DNA of 50,366 bases from Proteobacteria bacterium HN_bin10 (lineage in GTDB: Bacteria; Pseudomonadota; Alphaproteobacteria; Caulobacterales; Aquidulcibacteraceae), in the NCBI GenBank assembly GCA_002083515.1, contig LWDN01000091.1, positions 1 through 50,366 of the forward strand, given 5' to 3'. The translations under genes and the position numbers were made by a program. Positions 1 through 6,933 of this stretch are shown here, piece by piece. The notes below the pieces were generated by a model that saw nothing but the letters and a program-made list of their open reading frames with translations, was not told where the DNA came from and did no database searches. Numbering within the stretch: position 1 is the stretch's first letter; each line of letters begins with the position of its first letter.

Positions 1-1
1 G

Positions 2-334
2 CTGCCGCGCGCTCCGTCGACAGCGCCGCAACCGGACTCGCGCGAAGTGAAGCGCCGCCAGATCAGGCCAGCGCATATCCGCTTGGCGTTGCGGCTCGCT
101 GCGGTGGCGCACGCCATGGCTCATCCCACGCTCTACGCCAAGAAAATGGCGCAGAAACTGCCGCCGCTCTTCCGCGCCGAGCCGGGCGAGGCCGCGCATT
201 ACGCTTATGTCGGCCCGCGCCCGTACATGCTCTGCCAGGAGGATGCGCGGCTCAGCATCGACGCCGGCGCCGGCGCGCTCTATGCGGTCGAAATTCTGGG
301 CGACCGCGGTCCGCCGAGACGCGACACGTCTTGA
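2..334 (+). CDS. 3' end of an unrecognised gene (partial)
   Basis: An open frame runs from the first complete codon of the window to a TGA at 332-334, giving 110 codons; the start lies outside the window. An internal ATG/GTG start is possible but not needed. The visible product is basic and Ala/Arg-rich in its first half. It then contains AHPTLYAKKMAQKL and YVGPRPYMLCQEDARL, and it ends in GDRGPPRRDTS. I recognise no family. The middle part (charged helix, then a Tyr/Pro-rich stretch) reads like real protein, but the arginine-rich ends are less convincing. It is followed at once by a palindromic repeat, which suits a true gene end there. Confidence 0.4.
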   Translation: MPRAPSTAPQPDSREVKRRQIRPAHIRLALRLAAVAHAMAHPTLYAKKMAQKLPPLFRAEPGEAAHYAYVGPRPYMLCQEDARLSIDAGAGALYAVEILGDRGPPRRDTS

Positions 335-345
335 GTCTATCGGGG

Positions 346-435
346 TTGGACCGCGGGCGTCCTCGCCCGCATGCGCGGCAGGGGCCGCGCGCTCCAAATT
401 TCAAGCACCGTATGCCGGCTGGAAGCCGGCGGTCC
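346..435. repeat. Composite palindromic element of two or three hairpins
   Basis: The stretch between the partial gene and the histidine kinase is built from hairpins. One pairs 353-359 with 364-370 (GCGGGCG, loop TCCT). The next pairs 373-379 with 384-390 (GCGCGGC, loop AGGG). An outer stem pairs 346-350 with 393-397 (TTGGA/TCCAA). A further hairpin, 414-419 with 425-430 (GCCGGC), is followed by GGTCC. The plan, GGACC-hairpin-GCATGC-hairpin-GGTCC, recurs at 30507-30560. Bases 413-435 recur in reverse complement inside dnaX at 23667-23689. It is probably one copy of a dispersed repeat family with extra sequence inserted in its middle. Confidence 0.75.
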
Positions 436-490
436 TCAGAGCCGCGCGCCGCGCGAAGCGAACGCTTCGCCGCGGGCGCCGGCGCGCGCA

Positions 491-1936
491 TCAGGCCGCC
501 GGCAGCGTCATGCGGAAAGTCGAGCCCGCGGCGCCGGTGCGGGTGAGCTCCAACTCTCCGCCCATGGCGCGAGTGAGTTCGCGCGCGATAGCGAGGCCGA
601 GCCCGGCGCCGCCGGCTTCCGGCGCCGCCGACACGAACGGCTCGAACAGCCGCGCGCGCAAGTTTTCACGCACGCCCGGACCATGATCGATCACCTCGAT
701 CTCGCAACGTCCTTCGATGCGCAGGCCGCGCACGATAAGCACCTTGTCGCGACGCTCGTGTCCGGCCATAGCCTGAGCGGCGTTGCGCAGCAGATTGCTC
801 AACGCGCGGTGCATGTGATCGGGATCGGCCATGCATGCGAGCTTCGGCTCGATGTCGGCCTTGAATTCGATGCCGGCGAAGCCGATCAACGATTCCGCCG
901 CCGCCTCCTCCACCGTCTCGGCGACGTCGGTTTTTTGCAACACCGGAGGATCTTCGTTGGCGCGACCGTACTTCAAGGTCGAGGTGGCGAGCCCGGCGGC
1001 GCGATCGATGGTGCGCTCCAGCCGCGGCGCCAGCTGGCGCACGGCGGGATCTTCCGATTGCGACATGCGGTCGGCGACCAATTGCGCGGTCGCCAGCATA
1101 TTGCGCAGGTCGTGGCCGATGCGCGCCACCGCGGCGCCGAGCGCGGCCAGCCGCTCATTTTGCCGCAACGAATTGCGCACCTGTTCGGCCATGTCGGCGG
1201 CGGCGCGCTGGGCGCGGCCGATCTCATCGCTCCGTTGGCTGCGCGGGAAGGCGATCGACACATCCTCCGGCTTGTCGCGGAAGCGCTCGATGGCTTCGGT
1301 CAAGTCGCGCATCGGGCGTACGAAAGCCGCGCTCAGCGTGAAATAAATGAGCGCGCCGGCCGCCATCAAAATCAAAGTCGACACGCGTGCGAAGCGCTCG
1401 GCGAAGCGGTGCACGGCCCGGCGCAACGGCGCTTCGTCGAGCACGATCTCGATGAACTCGCCGCTCTCAAAGCGCGGACGCGCCAACACCCGCAACGTCC
1501 GTCCCGGCGGCGCGAAGAAGGTCTCGACCGCCCAGCCGAAGCGTTGCCAAGAGCTGGCGCGCGAATAATCGTAGAGCACCAGAGTTTCGTCGTTGGGCGC
1601 ATCGGGCGCTTCGAGCAACAGGATGCGTTCGCCCTCGCGCTGGATGGCGACGCGCTGGACGCCGGCGTTCTCAAGCAGGTCGTATTCCAGCGTCTCGGTA
1701 ATGCTGAGATCGGGAGAGACTTCGAGCGCAATGGCGGCGATCTGCGCCAGATTGATGCGCTCGCGCAGCCAGTTTTCGTGAAAGCCGGCCAATGCGGGGG
1801 CGAAGACGAAAATCTCACCGGCCAGAACCGCCAGCGCCGTCAGTCCCAGCAGCCGCCCGGCCAGGCTATCGGCGAACTCGCGCACCCGCCGCCAGGGGCC
1901 GCTCCTGCGGCGCACGGGATCGTCGGCGGCGTTCAT
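491..1936 (-). CDS. Orphan sensor histidine kinase (HAMP, HisKA, HATPase)
   Basis: A membrane sensor kinase of about 481 residues. A first membrane segment near residues 28-50 (LLGLTALAVLAGEIFVFAPAL) and a second near 195-215 flank an extracytoplasmic sensor region. A HAMP-like linker (RPMRDLTEAI) follows. The phosphoacceptor His is about residue 275 (RIGHDLRNML). The ATPase N box (NLLRNAAQAM), G1 (DHGPGV), F box (LFEPF) and G2 (GAGLGLAIA) are all present, so it should be active. No response regulator is adjacent; the upstream neighbour is divergent. The start is uncertain: an in-frame ATG at 1987 would add 17 residues, and I prefer 1936 only because the added residues look non-conserved. The signal is unknown. 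Confidence 0.9.
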   Translation of the reverse strand: MNAADDPVRRRSGPWRRVREFADSLAGRLLGLTALAVLAGEIFVFAPALAGFHENWLRERINLAQIAAIALEVSPDLSITETLEYDLLENAGVQRVAIQREGERILLLEAPDAPNDETLVLYDYSRASSWQRFGWAVETFFAPPGRTLRVLARPRFESGEFIEIVLDEAPLRRAVHRFAERFARVSTLILMAAGALIYFTLSAAFVRPMRDLTEAIERFRDKPEDVSIAFPRSQRSDEIGRAQRAAADMAEQVRNSLRQNERLAALGAAVARIGHDLRNMLATAQLVADRMSQSEDPAVRQLAPRLERTIDRAAGLATSTLKYGRANEDPPVLQKTDVAETVEEAAAESLIGFAGIEFKADIEPKLACMADPDHMHRALSNLLRNAAQAMAGHERRDKVLIVRGLRIEGRCEIEVIDHGPGVRENLRARLFEPFVSAAPEAGGAGLGLAIARELTRAMGGELELTRTGAAGSTFRMTLPAA

Positions 1937-2026
1937 ACCCTCCAGCCCTAGCCCAGACCGGAGGATTTTGTCAGGCGGTTCGCCCATCGTTTCCAGTCAC
2001 GGGAGTTACGGGCTAAGGATGCAAAG

Positions 2027-2254
2027 GTGAACTTCGAAATCATTGGCCCGATCGAGAACGCCGAGACGTTCGCGACCGGCCGGCAAATTCGAGAATTGAA
2101 GCGCCTGCGTCGGGTGTACGGCGCGGCGCGCTGGCGCAAGCGCAAGGGCATCGCCCGAGTGAAGCTAGCGGATGGCGGCATTCGGCGCTTTGAGCTACAC
2201 GAGGGCAGCGGCTTCGGCCGCGTCGAATTCAAGATAAAGCACTACCTGGATTGA
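2027..2254 (+). CDS. Small conserved-looking protein of unknown function (75 aa)
   Basis: A 75-codon frame with a GTG start, because the nearby ATG at 2019 is out of frame. The product is basic and compact. It has an N-terminal FEIIGPIENAETFATGRQIR segment, a central cluster RRVYGAARWRKRKG, and a C-terminal strand-like VEFKIKHYLD. The pattern resembles small proteins seen in alphaproteobacteria but I cannot name a domain. The next gene begins one base after the stop, so the two are almost certainly cotranscribed and may work together. A small toxin-antitoxin-like pair is possible from size and spacing only; nothing in the residues proves it. Confidence 0.65.
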   Translation: MNFEIIGPIENAETFATGRQIRELKRLRRVYGAARWRKRKGIARVKLADGGIRRFELHEGSGFGRVEFKIKHYLD

Positions 2255-2255
2255 C

Positions 2256-2474
2256 ATGGCAGGCAGCAAATCATTCGTCGTGTGCGTCAACAACGAGGGC
2301 TACGAGGTCTCGCTGGAATTGCGCAAAATCTATCAGGCTGTGCCGGACCCGGTCGCGGCCAAGCTTCGCCAAGTGCGGGTGATCGACGAATCCGGCGAGG
2401 ATTATCCAGCCGCCTATTTCGCGCCGATCGAATTGGCCCCTTCGGTGAAGAGGGCGGTTCTAGCGGCCACATAG
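2256..2474 (+). CDS. Small acidic protein of unknown function (72 aa)
   Basis: An ATG follows the previous stop by one base, so translation is probably coupled. The product begins KSFVVCVNNEGYEVSLELRK and continues with a helix (KIYQAVPDPVAAKLRQVRVI) and an acidic turn (DESGEDYPAAYF). No membrane segment or signal peptide is visible. It is similar in style to small alphaproteobacterial proteins of unknown role. The neighbour upstream is basic and this one is more acidic, so a two-protein complex is conceivable, but that is inference. It ends just before the rpmH promoter region. Confidence 0.65.
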   Translation: MAGSKSFVVCVNNEGYEVSLELRKIYQAVPDPVAAKLRQVRVIDESGEDYPAAYFAPIELAPSVKRAVLAAT

Positions 2475-2480
2475 GCCACC

Positions 2481-2508
2481 TTGACGCTGGCGGGGGCCTG
2501 GGCTAATC
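2481..2508 (+). promoter_or_regulatory. Probable rpmH promoter and leader hairpin
   Basis: TTGACG at 2481-2486 and CTAATC at 2503-2508, separated by 16 bases, form a plausible housekeeping promoter for rpmH-rnpA-yidC. The expected leader then contains a perfect small hairpin, GGGCCC-AGC-GGGCCC at 2526-2540, 23 bases before the GTG of rpmH. The hairpin could slow or protect the leader. Both points come from sequence inspection only. Confidence 0.45.
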
Positions 2509-2563
2509 CCCGCCCCTTCGTTTCAGGGCCCAGCGGGCCCCATAAGCATTTGAGGCATCGCCC

Positions 2564-2704
2564 GTGAGCACCAAGCGGACCTATCAGCCGAGCCGGCTCG
2601 TACGGAAGCGCCGCCATGGCTTCCGCGCCCGCATGGCCACCAAGGGCGGCCAGAAGGTGCTGTCGCGCCGCCGCGCCAAGGGCCGCAAGAAGCTTTCTGC
2701 CTAA
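2564..2704 (+). CDS. rpmH: 50S ribosomal protein L34
   Basis: A 46-residue, very basic protein with a GTG start: it opens STKRTYQPSRLVRKRRHGFR and ends with an AKGRKKLSA tail. This is the classic L34 signature (KRTxQPS, RKRxHGFRxRMxTxxG, RRxxGRxxLSA). L34 is a small protein of the large ribosomal subunit that contacts 23S rRNA. The following rnpA, yidC and engB genes are the usual partners. The gene is missed by simple ATG-based searches because of its start codon and length. The proposed promoter is at 2481-2508. Confidence 0.97.
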   Translation: MSTKRTYQPSRLVRKRRHGFRARMATKGGQKVLSRRRAKGRKKLSA

Positions 2705-3172
2705 TTGAGGCAGTTGGCATTAGGCAGTAGGCCTGCTGCGGTCGTTTCACTGACTACTTGCCCATTGCCCACCGCCCAGCCCATCCAACGCCTCACCAAG
2801 CGCGCGCAATTCCTCTTTGTGCGTGCGGGTCTCCGCGCCTCAAGGCCAACCGTGATGGTCGAGGCGAGGCGACGCGAGCCAAGCGGCCTGATCGGCCTCG
2901 GGATCACCGCCACCAAGAAAATAGGCGGGGCGGTCATTCGCAACAGGGCGCGGCGGAGGTTACGTGAGGCGGCCAGAAAACTGCTGCCGGAGCTGGGGGT
3001 GGCTGGGGTCGATTACGTCTTGGTTGCGCGGCAACAGACCCCATCTGCGCCCTGGCCCGCCTTGCTTGACGATCTTGGAAGCGCGCTGATAAGGCTCCGC
3101 GCCGATCTGGAGGCCCCGAAGGGGCCGGCGAAACGCGCCAAAGCCTCAACAAAATCAACCGAAAGCGACTGA
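2705..3172 (+). CDS. rnpA: Ribonuclease P protein component
   Basis: The basic protein subunit of RNase P, which binds the catalytic RNA and helps trim 5' leaders from pre-tRNA. The family core is clear: QRLTKRAQFLFVR at the start of the fold, then GLGITATKKIGGAVIRNRAR followed by RRLREAAR. The RNR motif is the family hallmark. The start is uncertain. The frame is open from a TTG directly after the rpmH stop, giving 155 residues, but its first 20 or so codons are a palindromic repeat (2709-2776) and look non-native. The TTG at 2765 would give 135 residues and fits the usual family length better. The tail is Lys/Ala-rich. Translation may be coupled to rpmH. Confidence 0.93.
   Translation: MRQLALGSRPAAVVSLTTCPLPTAQPIQRLTKRAQFLFVRAGLRASRPTVMVEARRREPSGLIGLGITATKKIGGAVIRNRARRRLREAARKLLPELGVAGVDYVLVARQQTPSAPWPALLDDLGSALIRLRADLEAPKGPAKRAKASTKSTESD
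2709..2776. repeat. Long imperfect inverted repeat at the rpmH/rnpA junction
   Basis: The arm at 2709-2732 (GGCAGTTGGCATTAGGCAGT and following bases) matches the reverse complement of 2750-2776 with few mismatches and one gap, around a 17-base loop. In RNA it would form a strong stem just after the rpmH stop and over the 5' end of rnpA. The GGCA-TTAGGCAGTA motif is also echoed just upstream of fmt at 14815-14835, which suggests a dispersed sequence type. It may be a processing site or a roadblock between rpmH and rnpA. Confidence 0.7.
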
Positions 3173-3178
3173 ACAGAG

Positions 3179-5062
3179 ATGCAGAACCGCGGCGGCCTCG
3201 GCCCAGGCGAAACGCGCAACATGATCCTGGCGATCGCGCTTTCGCTGGCGATCATGATGGGGTTCGAATTCTTCTATAACGGCCCCCAGCGCGAGCGGCT
3301 GATGGCCGAGCGCGCCCAGGCGGAAGAACAGCTGCGCCAAGAGCAACCCGCGCAGAGCGAGTCCGGCGAAAGCGCCGAGAGCCCCGCGCCCGCCTCCGGC
3401 CCGGCCACCCGCGCCGATGCGCTTGGCGAAACCACACGCATCGTCATCGACACACCGGAAGTCGACGGCTCGATCTCGCTCTTGGGCGCGCGCATCGACG
3501 ATCTCAATCTGCGCCACTACCGCGAGACCATCGATCCCACGAGCCCGGAAGTGACCGTGCTGTCGCCGATCAACACCCAGTTCGGCCACGATGCTTTCTT
3601 CGGCTGGGAAGTGCAGCAGAACGAGGCGACATCGACGCTATCGGATTCGCGCAGCCAGTGGACGGCCCTCGACGGCGCGCAGCTGACGCCGTCGACGCCG
3701 GTAACGCTCAACTTCGACGCTGGCGACGGGCGCAGCATCGAGCGCACCATCTCCATCGACGAACACTTCATGTTCACGATCACGGATCGCGTGCGCAATA
3801 CGGGCGCCGCATCCGTGCAGGTGCGTCCGTTCGGCACGGTGCGACGCGACGGCCTGCCGGACCATTTCCGCAATAACGCCATCGTGCACCAAGGTCTGAT
3901 CGGCGCATTCGGCCCGAACAACAATCTGCATCAAGTCCGGTTCCAGGACGCCGATAAGCACGCGCGCGATCGCGTGCGCGGACGCGTTGGCGAGGACGAG
4001 CGCATCGAGGATCGCCAGGGCACGGGCGGCTGGTTCGGCATCACCGAACATTACTGGCTCGCCGCCATCATCCCCGACCAGAACGAACGCGTCTCAGCGT
4101 ATTTCGACAGCCGTCAGGAAGACGGCGGCGCCAACGATTATCGCGCCGCCTATCGCGGCCAATGGCGCGAAGTCCCGGCCGGCGGCGAGATCACCTACAC
4201 GCAGCGTTTCTTCGCCGGCGCCAAGCGCTACGAATTGCTGCGTGCCTATCAGCGCGGCGACGCCGAGCGCAACCAGGCGGCGATCCCACGCTTCGATGAC
4301 GCCATCGACTGGGGCAATTTCTGGTTTCTGACCCGCCCGTTTTTCGCCATGCTGCACTGGTTCGGTCAGTTCTTCGCCGGCTGGGGCGTCGCCTTCAATT
4401 TCGGCTTGGCGATTCTGGCGTCGACCGTCGTCATCAAGCTCTTGATGTTTCCGCTCGTCTATCAATCGTTCAAGGCGATGGCGCGGATGCGCGGGCTACA
4501 GCCCAAGATGAAGGAAATTCAAGAGCGCTACGCCGCCGACAAGCAGCGTCAGCAGCAAGAAATTTTGAAACTCTACCAGACCGAGAAGATCAATCCGGTC
4601 GCCGGATGCGTGCCGATCCTGCTGCAAATTCCGGTGTTCTATGCGCTCTACAAGACGCTGACCGTCACCATCGAAATGCGCCACGAGCCGTTCGTGGGCT
4701 GGATCCACGACCTCTCGGCGCCGGACCCGACTTCGCTCTTCAATCTCTTCGGCCTGCTGCCCTTCAGCGTGCCGGCCTTCCTGATGATCGGCCTATGGCC
4801 AATCTTCTACGGCGTTTCGATGTGGGCGTTGCAAGCGCTGTCGCCGCCGCCGACCGATCCGATCCAGGCACAGATTTTCCGCTTCCTGCCGATCCTGTTC
4901 ACGGTGATGTTCGCCACGTTCCCCGCCGGGCTCGTGATCTACTGGACTTGGTCGAACACGCTCTCGATCCTGCAGCAATACGTGATCATGCGCAGGCAAG
5001 GCGTTGAAACGCAGTTGGATAAGTTTTTGGCGAAGAGGCTGAAAACGAGTGCTGCGGAATAG
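3179..5062 (+). CDS. yidC: Membrane protein insertase YidC (Oxa1 family)
   Basis: A 627-residue inner-membrane insertase that places and folds membrane proteins, alone or with SecYEG. An N-terminal membrane anchor (about residues 12-31) is followed by a low-complexity Glu/Ser/Pro linker. The large periplasmic domain typical of Gram-negative YidC extends to about residue 370. The conserved five-helix core follows (GVAFNFGLAILASTVVIKLL, then PLVYQSFKAMARMRGLQPKM, and later NPVAGCVPILLQIPVFYALY). Length and domain order match Gram-negative YidC. It starts seven bases after the rnpA stop, in the usual rpmH-rnpA-yidC operon. The gene is followed by a palindromic repeat. Confidence 0.97.
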   Translation: MQNRGGLGPGETRNMILAIALSLAIMMGFEFFYNGPQRERLMAERAQAEEQLRQEQPAQSESGESAESPAPASGPATRADALGETTRIVIDTPEVDGSISLLGARIDDLNLRHYRETIDPTSPEVTVLSPINTQFGHDAFFGWEVQQNEATSTLSDSRSQWTALDGAQLTPSTPVTLNFDAGDGRSIERTISIDEHFMFTITDRVRNTGAASVQVRPFGTVRRDGLPDHFRNNAIVHQGLIGAFGPNNNLHQVRFQDADKHARDRVRGRVGEDERIEDRQGTGGWFGITEHYWLAAIIPDQNERVSAYFDSRQEDGGANDYRAAYRGQWREVPAGGEITYTQRFFAGAKRYELLRAYQRGDAERNQAAIPRFDDAIDWGNFWFLTRPFFAMLHWFGQFFAGWGVAFNFGLAILASTVVIKLLMFPLVYQSFKAMARMRGLQPKMKEIQERYAADKQRQQQEILKLYQTEKINPVAGCVPILLQIPVFYALYKTLTVTIEMRHEPFVGWIHDLSAPDPTSLFNLFGLLPFSVPAFLMIGLWPIFYGVSMWALQALSPPPTDPIQAQIFRFLPILFTVMFATFPAGLVIYWTWSNTLSILQQYVIMRRQGVETQLDKFLAKRLKTSAAE

Positions 5063-5065
5063 TCT

Positions 5066-5171
5066 CCGTCATCCCGGACACGCGGAACGCGTGATCCGGG
5101 ACCCAGGGGATCGTAGAGTGATGCATTGGCCCCTGGGTCCCGGGTCTCGCTGCGCTCGCCCGGGATGACGG
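5066..5171. repeat. Palindromic intergenic repeat (CCGTCATCCCGG type)
   Basis: The ends are CCGTCATCCCGG (5066-5077) and CCGGGATGACGG (5160-5171), perfect inverted copies. Inner arms also pair (GGGACCCAGGGG with CCCCTGGGTCCC). This sequence type, with CGTCATCCCGGA and CTGGGTCCCGGGTCTCGC, is a widespread intergenic repeat in alphaproteobacteria. It fills almost the whole gap between yidC and engB and ends six bases before the engB ATG, so the engB ribosome-binding region lies inside or against it. Confidence 0.85.
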
Positions 5172-5177
5172 ATTGAT

Positions 5178-5810
5178 ATGATCCCGCAAGAACACGAAAA
5201 CTGGATCGAAGCCGGCCGCCTGCTCTTCGCGGGACCGATCGAATTCGAGCGCGGCGTGCCAAGTATGGAGTTTCTGCCAGACGCAAACGTGCCGGAAGTG
5301 GCCTTCGCCGGGCGCTCCAATGTCGGCAAGTCGTCGCTGATCAACGCGCTCACCGGGCGCAGCAAGTTGGCGCGCGCCTCGACCGAACCGGGGCGCACGC
5401 GCGAACTCAACTTCTTCCGCATGGGCGACCGGCTGCGGCTCGTCGACCTCCCCGGCTATGGCTACGCCAAGGCGCCGAAAGCCGAGATCGGACGTTGGAC
5501 CGCGCTTACGCGCGATTATCTGCGCGGACGCCCGACGCTGAAGCGCGTCATCCTGCTGATCGATGGCCGCCATGGCCTGAAGCCGGATGACAAGGATGTC
5601 ATGGACGCGCTCGACAAGGCCGCGGTGACCTATCAACTGGTGCTGACCAAGGCCGACAAGGTGAAGCCCACCGAGATTGCAGCAACCGCCGACGCAACGC
5701 GCAAGGCCGTCGCCACGCGCCCAGCCGCGCATCCCGAGATCATCGCCACCTCCAGCGAAACCGGCCTGGGGATTGAGCTTTTGCGGGCTGAGATCGCGGC
5801 CTTGGCGTGA
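5178..5810 (+). CDS. engB: Ribosome biogenesis GTPase YihA/EngB
   Basis: A 210-residue TRAFAC-class GTPase needed for large ribosomal subunit assembly. The G1 P-loop is GRSNVGKSS (residues 45-53). The switch region EPGRTRELNFF is conserved, G3 is DLPGYGYA, and G4 is TKADK near residue 157. The LPGYGYAKAP motif is diagnostic for this family. The ATG at 5178 gives the normal N-terminal length; an internal ATG at 5265 would remove part of the fold. It follows yidC as in many relatives. The ribosome-binding region is poor and is taken up by the palindromic repeat that ends at 5171. Confidence 0.96.
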   Translation: MIPQEHENWIEAGRLLFAGPIEFERGVPSMEFLPDANVPEVAFAGRSNVGKSSLINALTGRSKLARASTEPGRTRELNFFRMGDRLRLVDLPGYGYAKAPKAEIGRWTALTRDYLRGRPTLKRVILLIDGRHGLKPDDKDVMDALDKAAVTYQLVLTKADKVKPTEIAATADATRKAVATRPAAHPEIIATSSETGLGIELLRAEIAALA

Positions 5811-5822
5811 GCCGTGTTACCG

Positions 5823-5901
5823 CCTACAGCATCGTGCGTCGCATGCGACCTGCGGGCTGGGGCGGATACTTGTCGCATTCGACGCACATAAGATGCTGTA
5901 G
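5823..5901. repeat. Long imperfect inverted repeat, first of a tandem pair
   Basis: Arm 5823-5848 (CTACAGCATCGTGCGTCGCA and six more bases) pairs with 5872-5901. The match is nearly complete apart from four extra bases (ATAA) in the right arm and one mismatch. The loop is GC-rich. It lies in the 190-base gap between engB and argB. No open frame, tRNA or promoter explains it. Confidence 0.75.
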
Positions 5902-5912
5902 AACTGGGAGTT

Positions 5913-5990
5913 TAGCGCAGCTCATGGACTTGAAATCGGAAACAAAGCCTGCCCCCAAGAACCGATTCCGATTTCAAGTCCGCTGCGCTA
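5913..5990. repeat. Long imperfect inverted repeat, second of a tandem pair
   Basis: Arm 5913-5941 (TAGCGCAG, then a match to GGACTTGAAATCGGAA) pairs with 5966-5990. It is perfect except for four extra bases (TCAT) in the left arm. It sits 12 bases after the first palindrome and ends 10 bases before the GTG of argB, so in an RNA reading into argB it would form a stem next to the ribosome-binding region. The sequence is unrelated to the first palindrome. Confidence 0.78.
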
Positions 5991-6000
5991 GGAACCGCGC

Positions 6001-6933
6001 GTGAGCAAGCTTCCCCCGAAGGACCGCCTGGCGGCGCTGGAAGAAGGCCTGGTCAAGGCGAAGACGCTCGCCGAGGCCCTGCCCTTCATTCAAATCTACG
6101 ACCGCGAAACGGTGGTGGTGAAATATGGCGGCCACGCCATGGGCGACACTGAAACCGCCCGCAAATTCGCCGCAGACATCGTGCTGTTGAAGCTGGTGGG
6201 CATCAATCCGGTCGTGGTGCACGGCGGCGGCCCGCAGATCAGCCGCATGCTCGACCGGGCGGGCGTGAAATCGCAATTCGTGGACGGTTTGCGCGTGACC
6301 GACGCCGAGACCATGGAAGTGGCGGAAATGGTGCTCTCGGGCAGCGTCAACAAGGAACTCGCGCACCTGATTACCGCGGCGGGGCGCGAAGCCGACGTGC
6401 GCGGCGTCGGCCTCTCCGGCAAGGATGCGCGGCTCATCACCTGCTCGAAAGCGGTGCGCACGCGCAAGGATCCCGACAGCATGATCGAACAGGTCGTCGA
6501 TCTTGGTTTTGTCGGCGAGCCCGATGACGTCGATCCGACCTTGATCCAGGCTCTGATCAATGCGCCTGAGGACTACATTCCGGTCGTCGCTCCGATCGGC
6601 GTCGCCGAGGACGGCCGCACCTATAATATCAACGCCGACACCGCCGCCGGCGCCATCGCCAAGGCGCTGTCGGCCAAACGCTTCCTGTTGCTCTCAGACA
6701 TCCCAGGCGTGCTCGATCAGAACGGCGAGCTGATCCGCGAGATGTCAATCGCCGACGCGCGCAAGCTGATCGAAAGCGGCGTCGCCAGCGGCGGCATGAT
6801 TCCGAAGCTTGAAACCTGCATTGCCGCGCTCGACAACGGCGTCGAAGCGGCTGTCATTCTCGACGGGCGCACACCGCACGTCCTGCTCATGGAATTGTTC
6901 ACCGAACATGGCGCTGGCACGCTTATTCACTAG
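6001..6933 (+). CDS. argB: Acetylglutamate kinase
   Basis: Phosphorylates N-acetyl-L-glutamate, the second step of the acetylated arginine pathway, in the cytoplasm. The 310-residue amino-acid-kinase fold is complete. It has VVKYGGHAMGD (phosphate-binding lysine), VVVHGGGPQISRML, the substrate loop NINADTAAGAIA, SDIPGVLD and GGMIPKLETC. The N-terminal helix (about 25 residues before the first strand) is typical of the arginine-sensitive hexameric enzymes, so feedback inhibition is likely by family knowledge. The GTG start sits ten bases after a palindrome. The 3' end overlaps the next gene by 26 bases. Confidence 0.97.
   Translation: MSKLPPKDRLAALEEGLVKAKTLAEALPFIQIYDRETVVVKYGGHAMGDTETARKFAADIVLLKLVGINPVVVHGGGPQISRMLDRAGVKSQFVDGLRVTDAETMEVAEMVLSGSVNKELAHLITAAGREADVRGVGLSGKDARLITCSKAVRTRKDPDSMIEQVVDLGFVGEPDDVDPTLIQALINAPEDYIPVVAPIGVAEDGRTYNINADTAAGAIAKALSAKRFLLLSDIPGVLDQNGELIREMSIADARKLIESGVASGGMIPKLETCIAALDNGVEAAVILDGRTPHVLLMELFTEHGAGTLIH

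Noticed and set aside
371..1951. A long plus-strand frame of 526 codons
   Set aside because: It is antisense to the histidine kinase, is Arg/His/Gly-rich without domain features, and arises from high-GC codon bias.
5811..6000. A tRNA gene or short protein between engB and argB
   Set aside because: No cloverleaf fits, and frames there only read the two palindromes.
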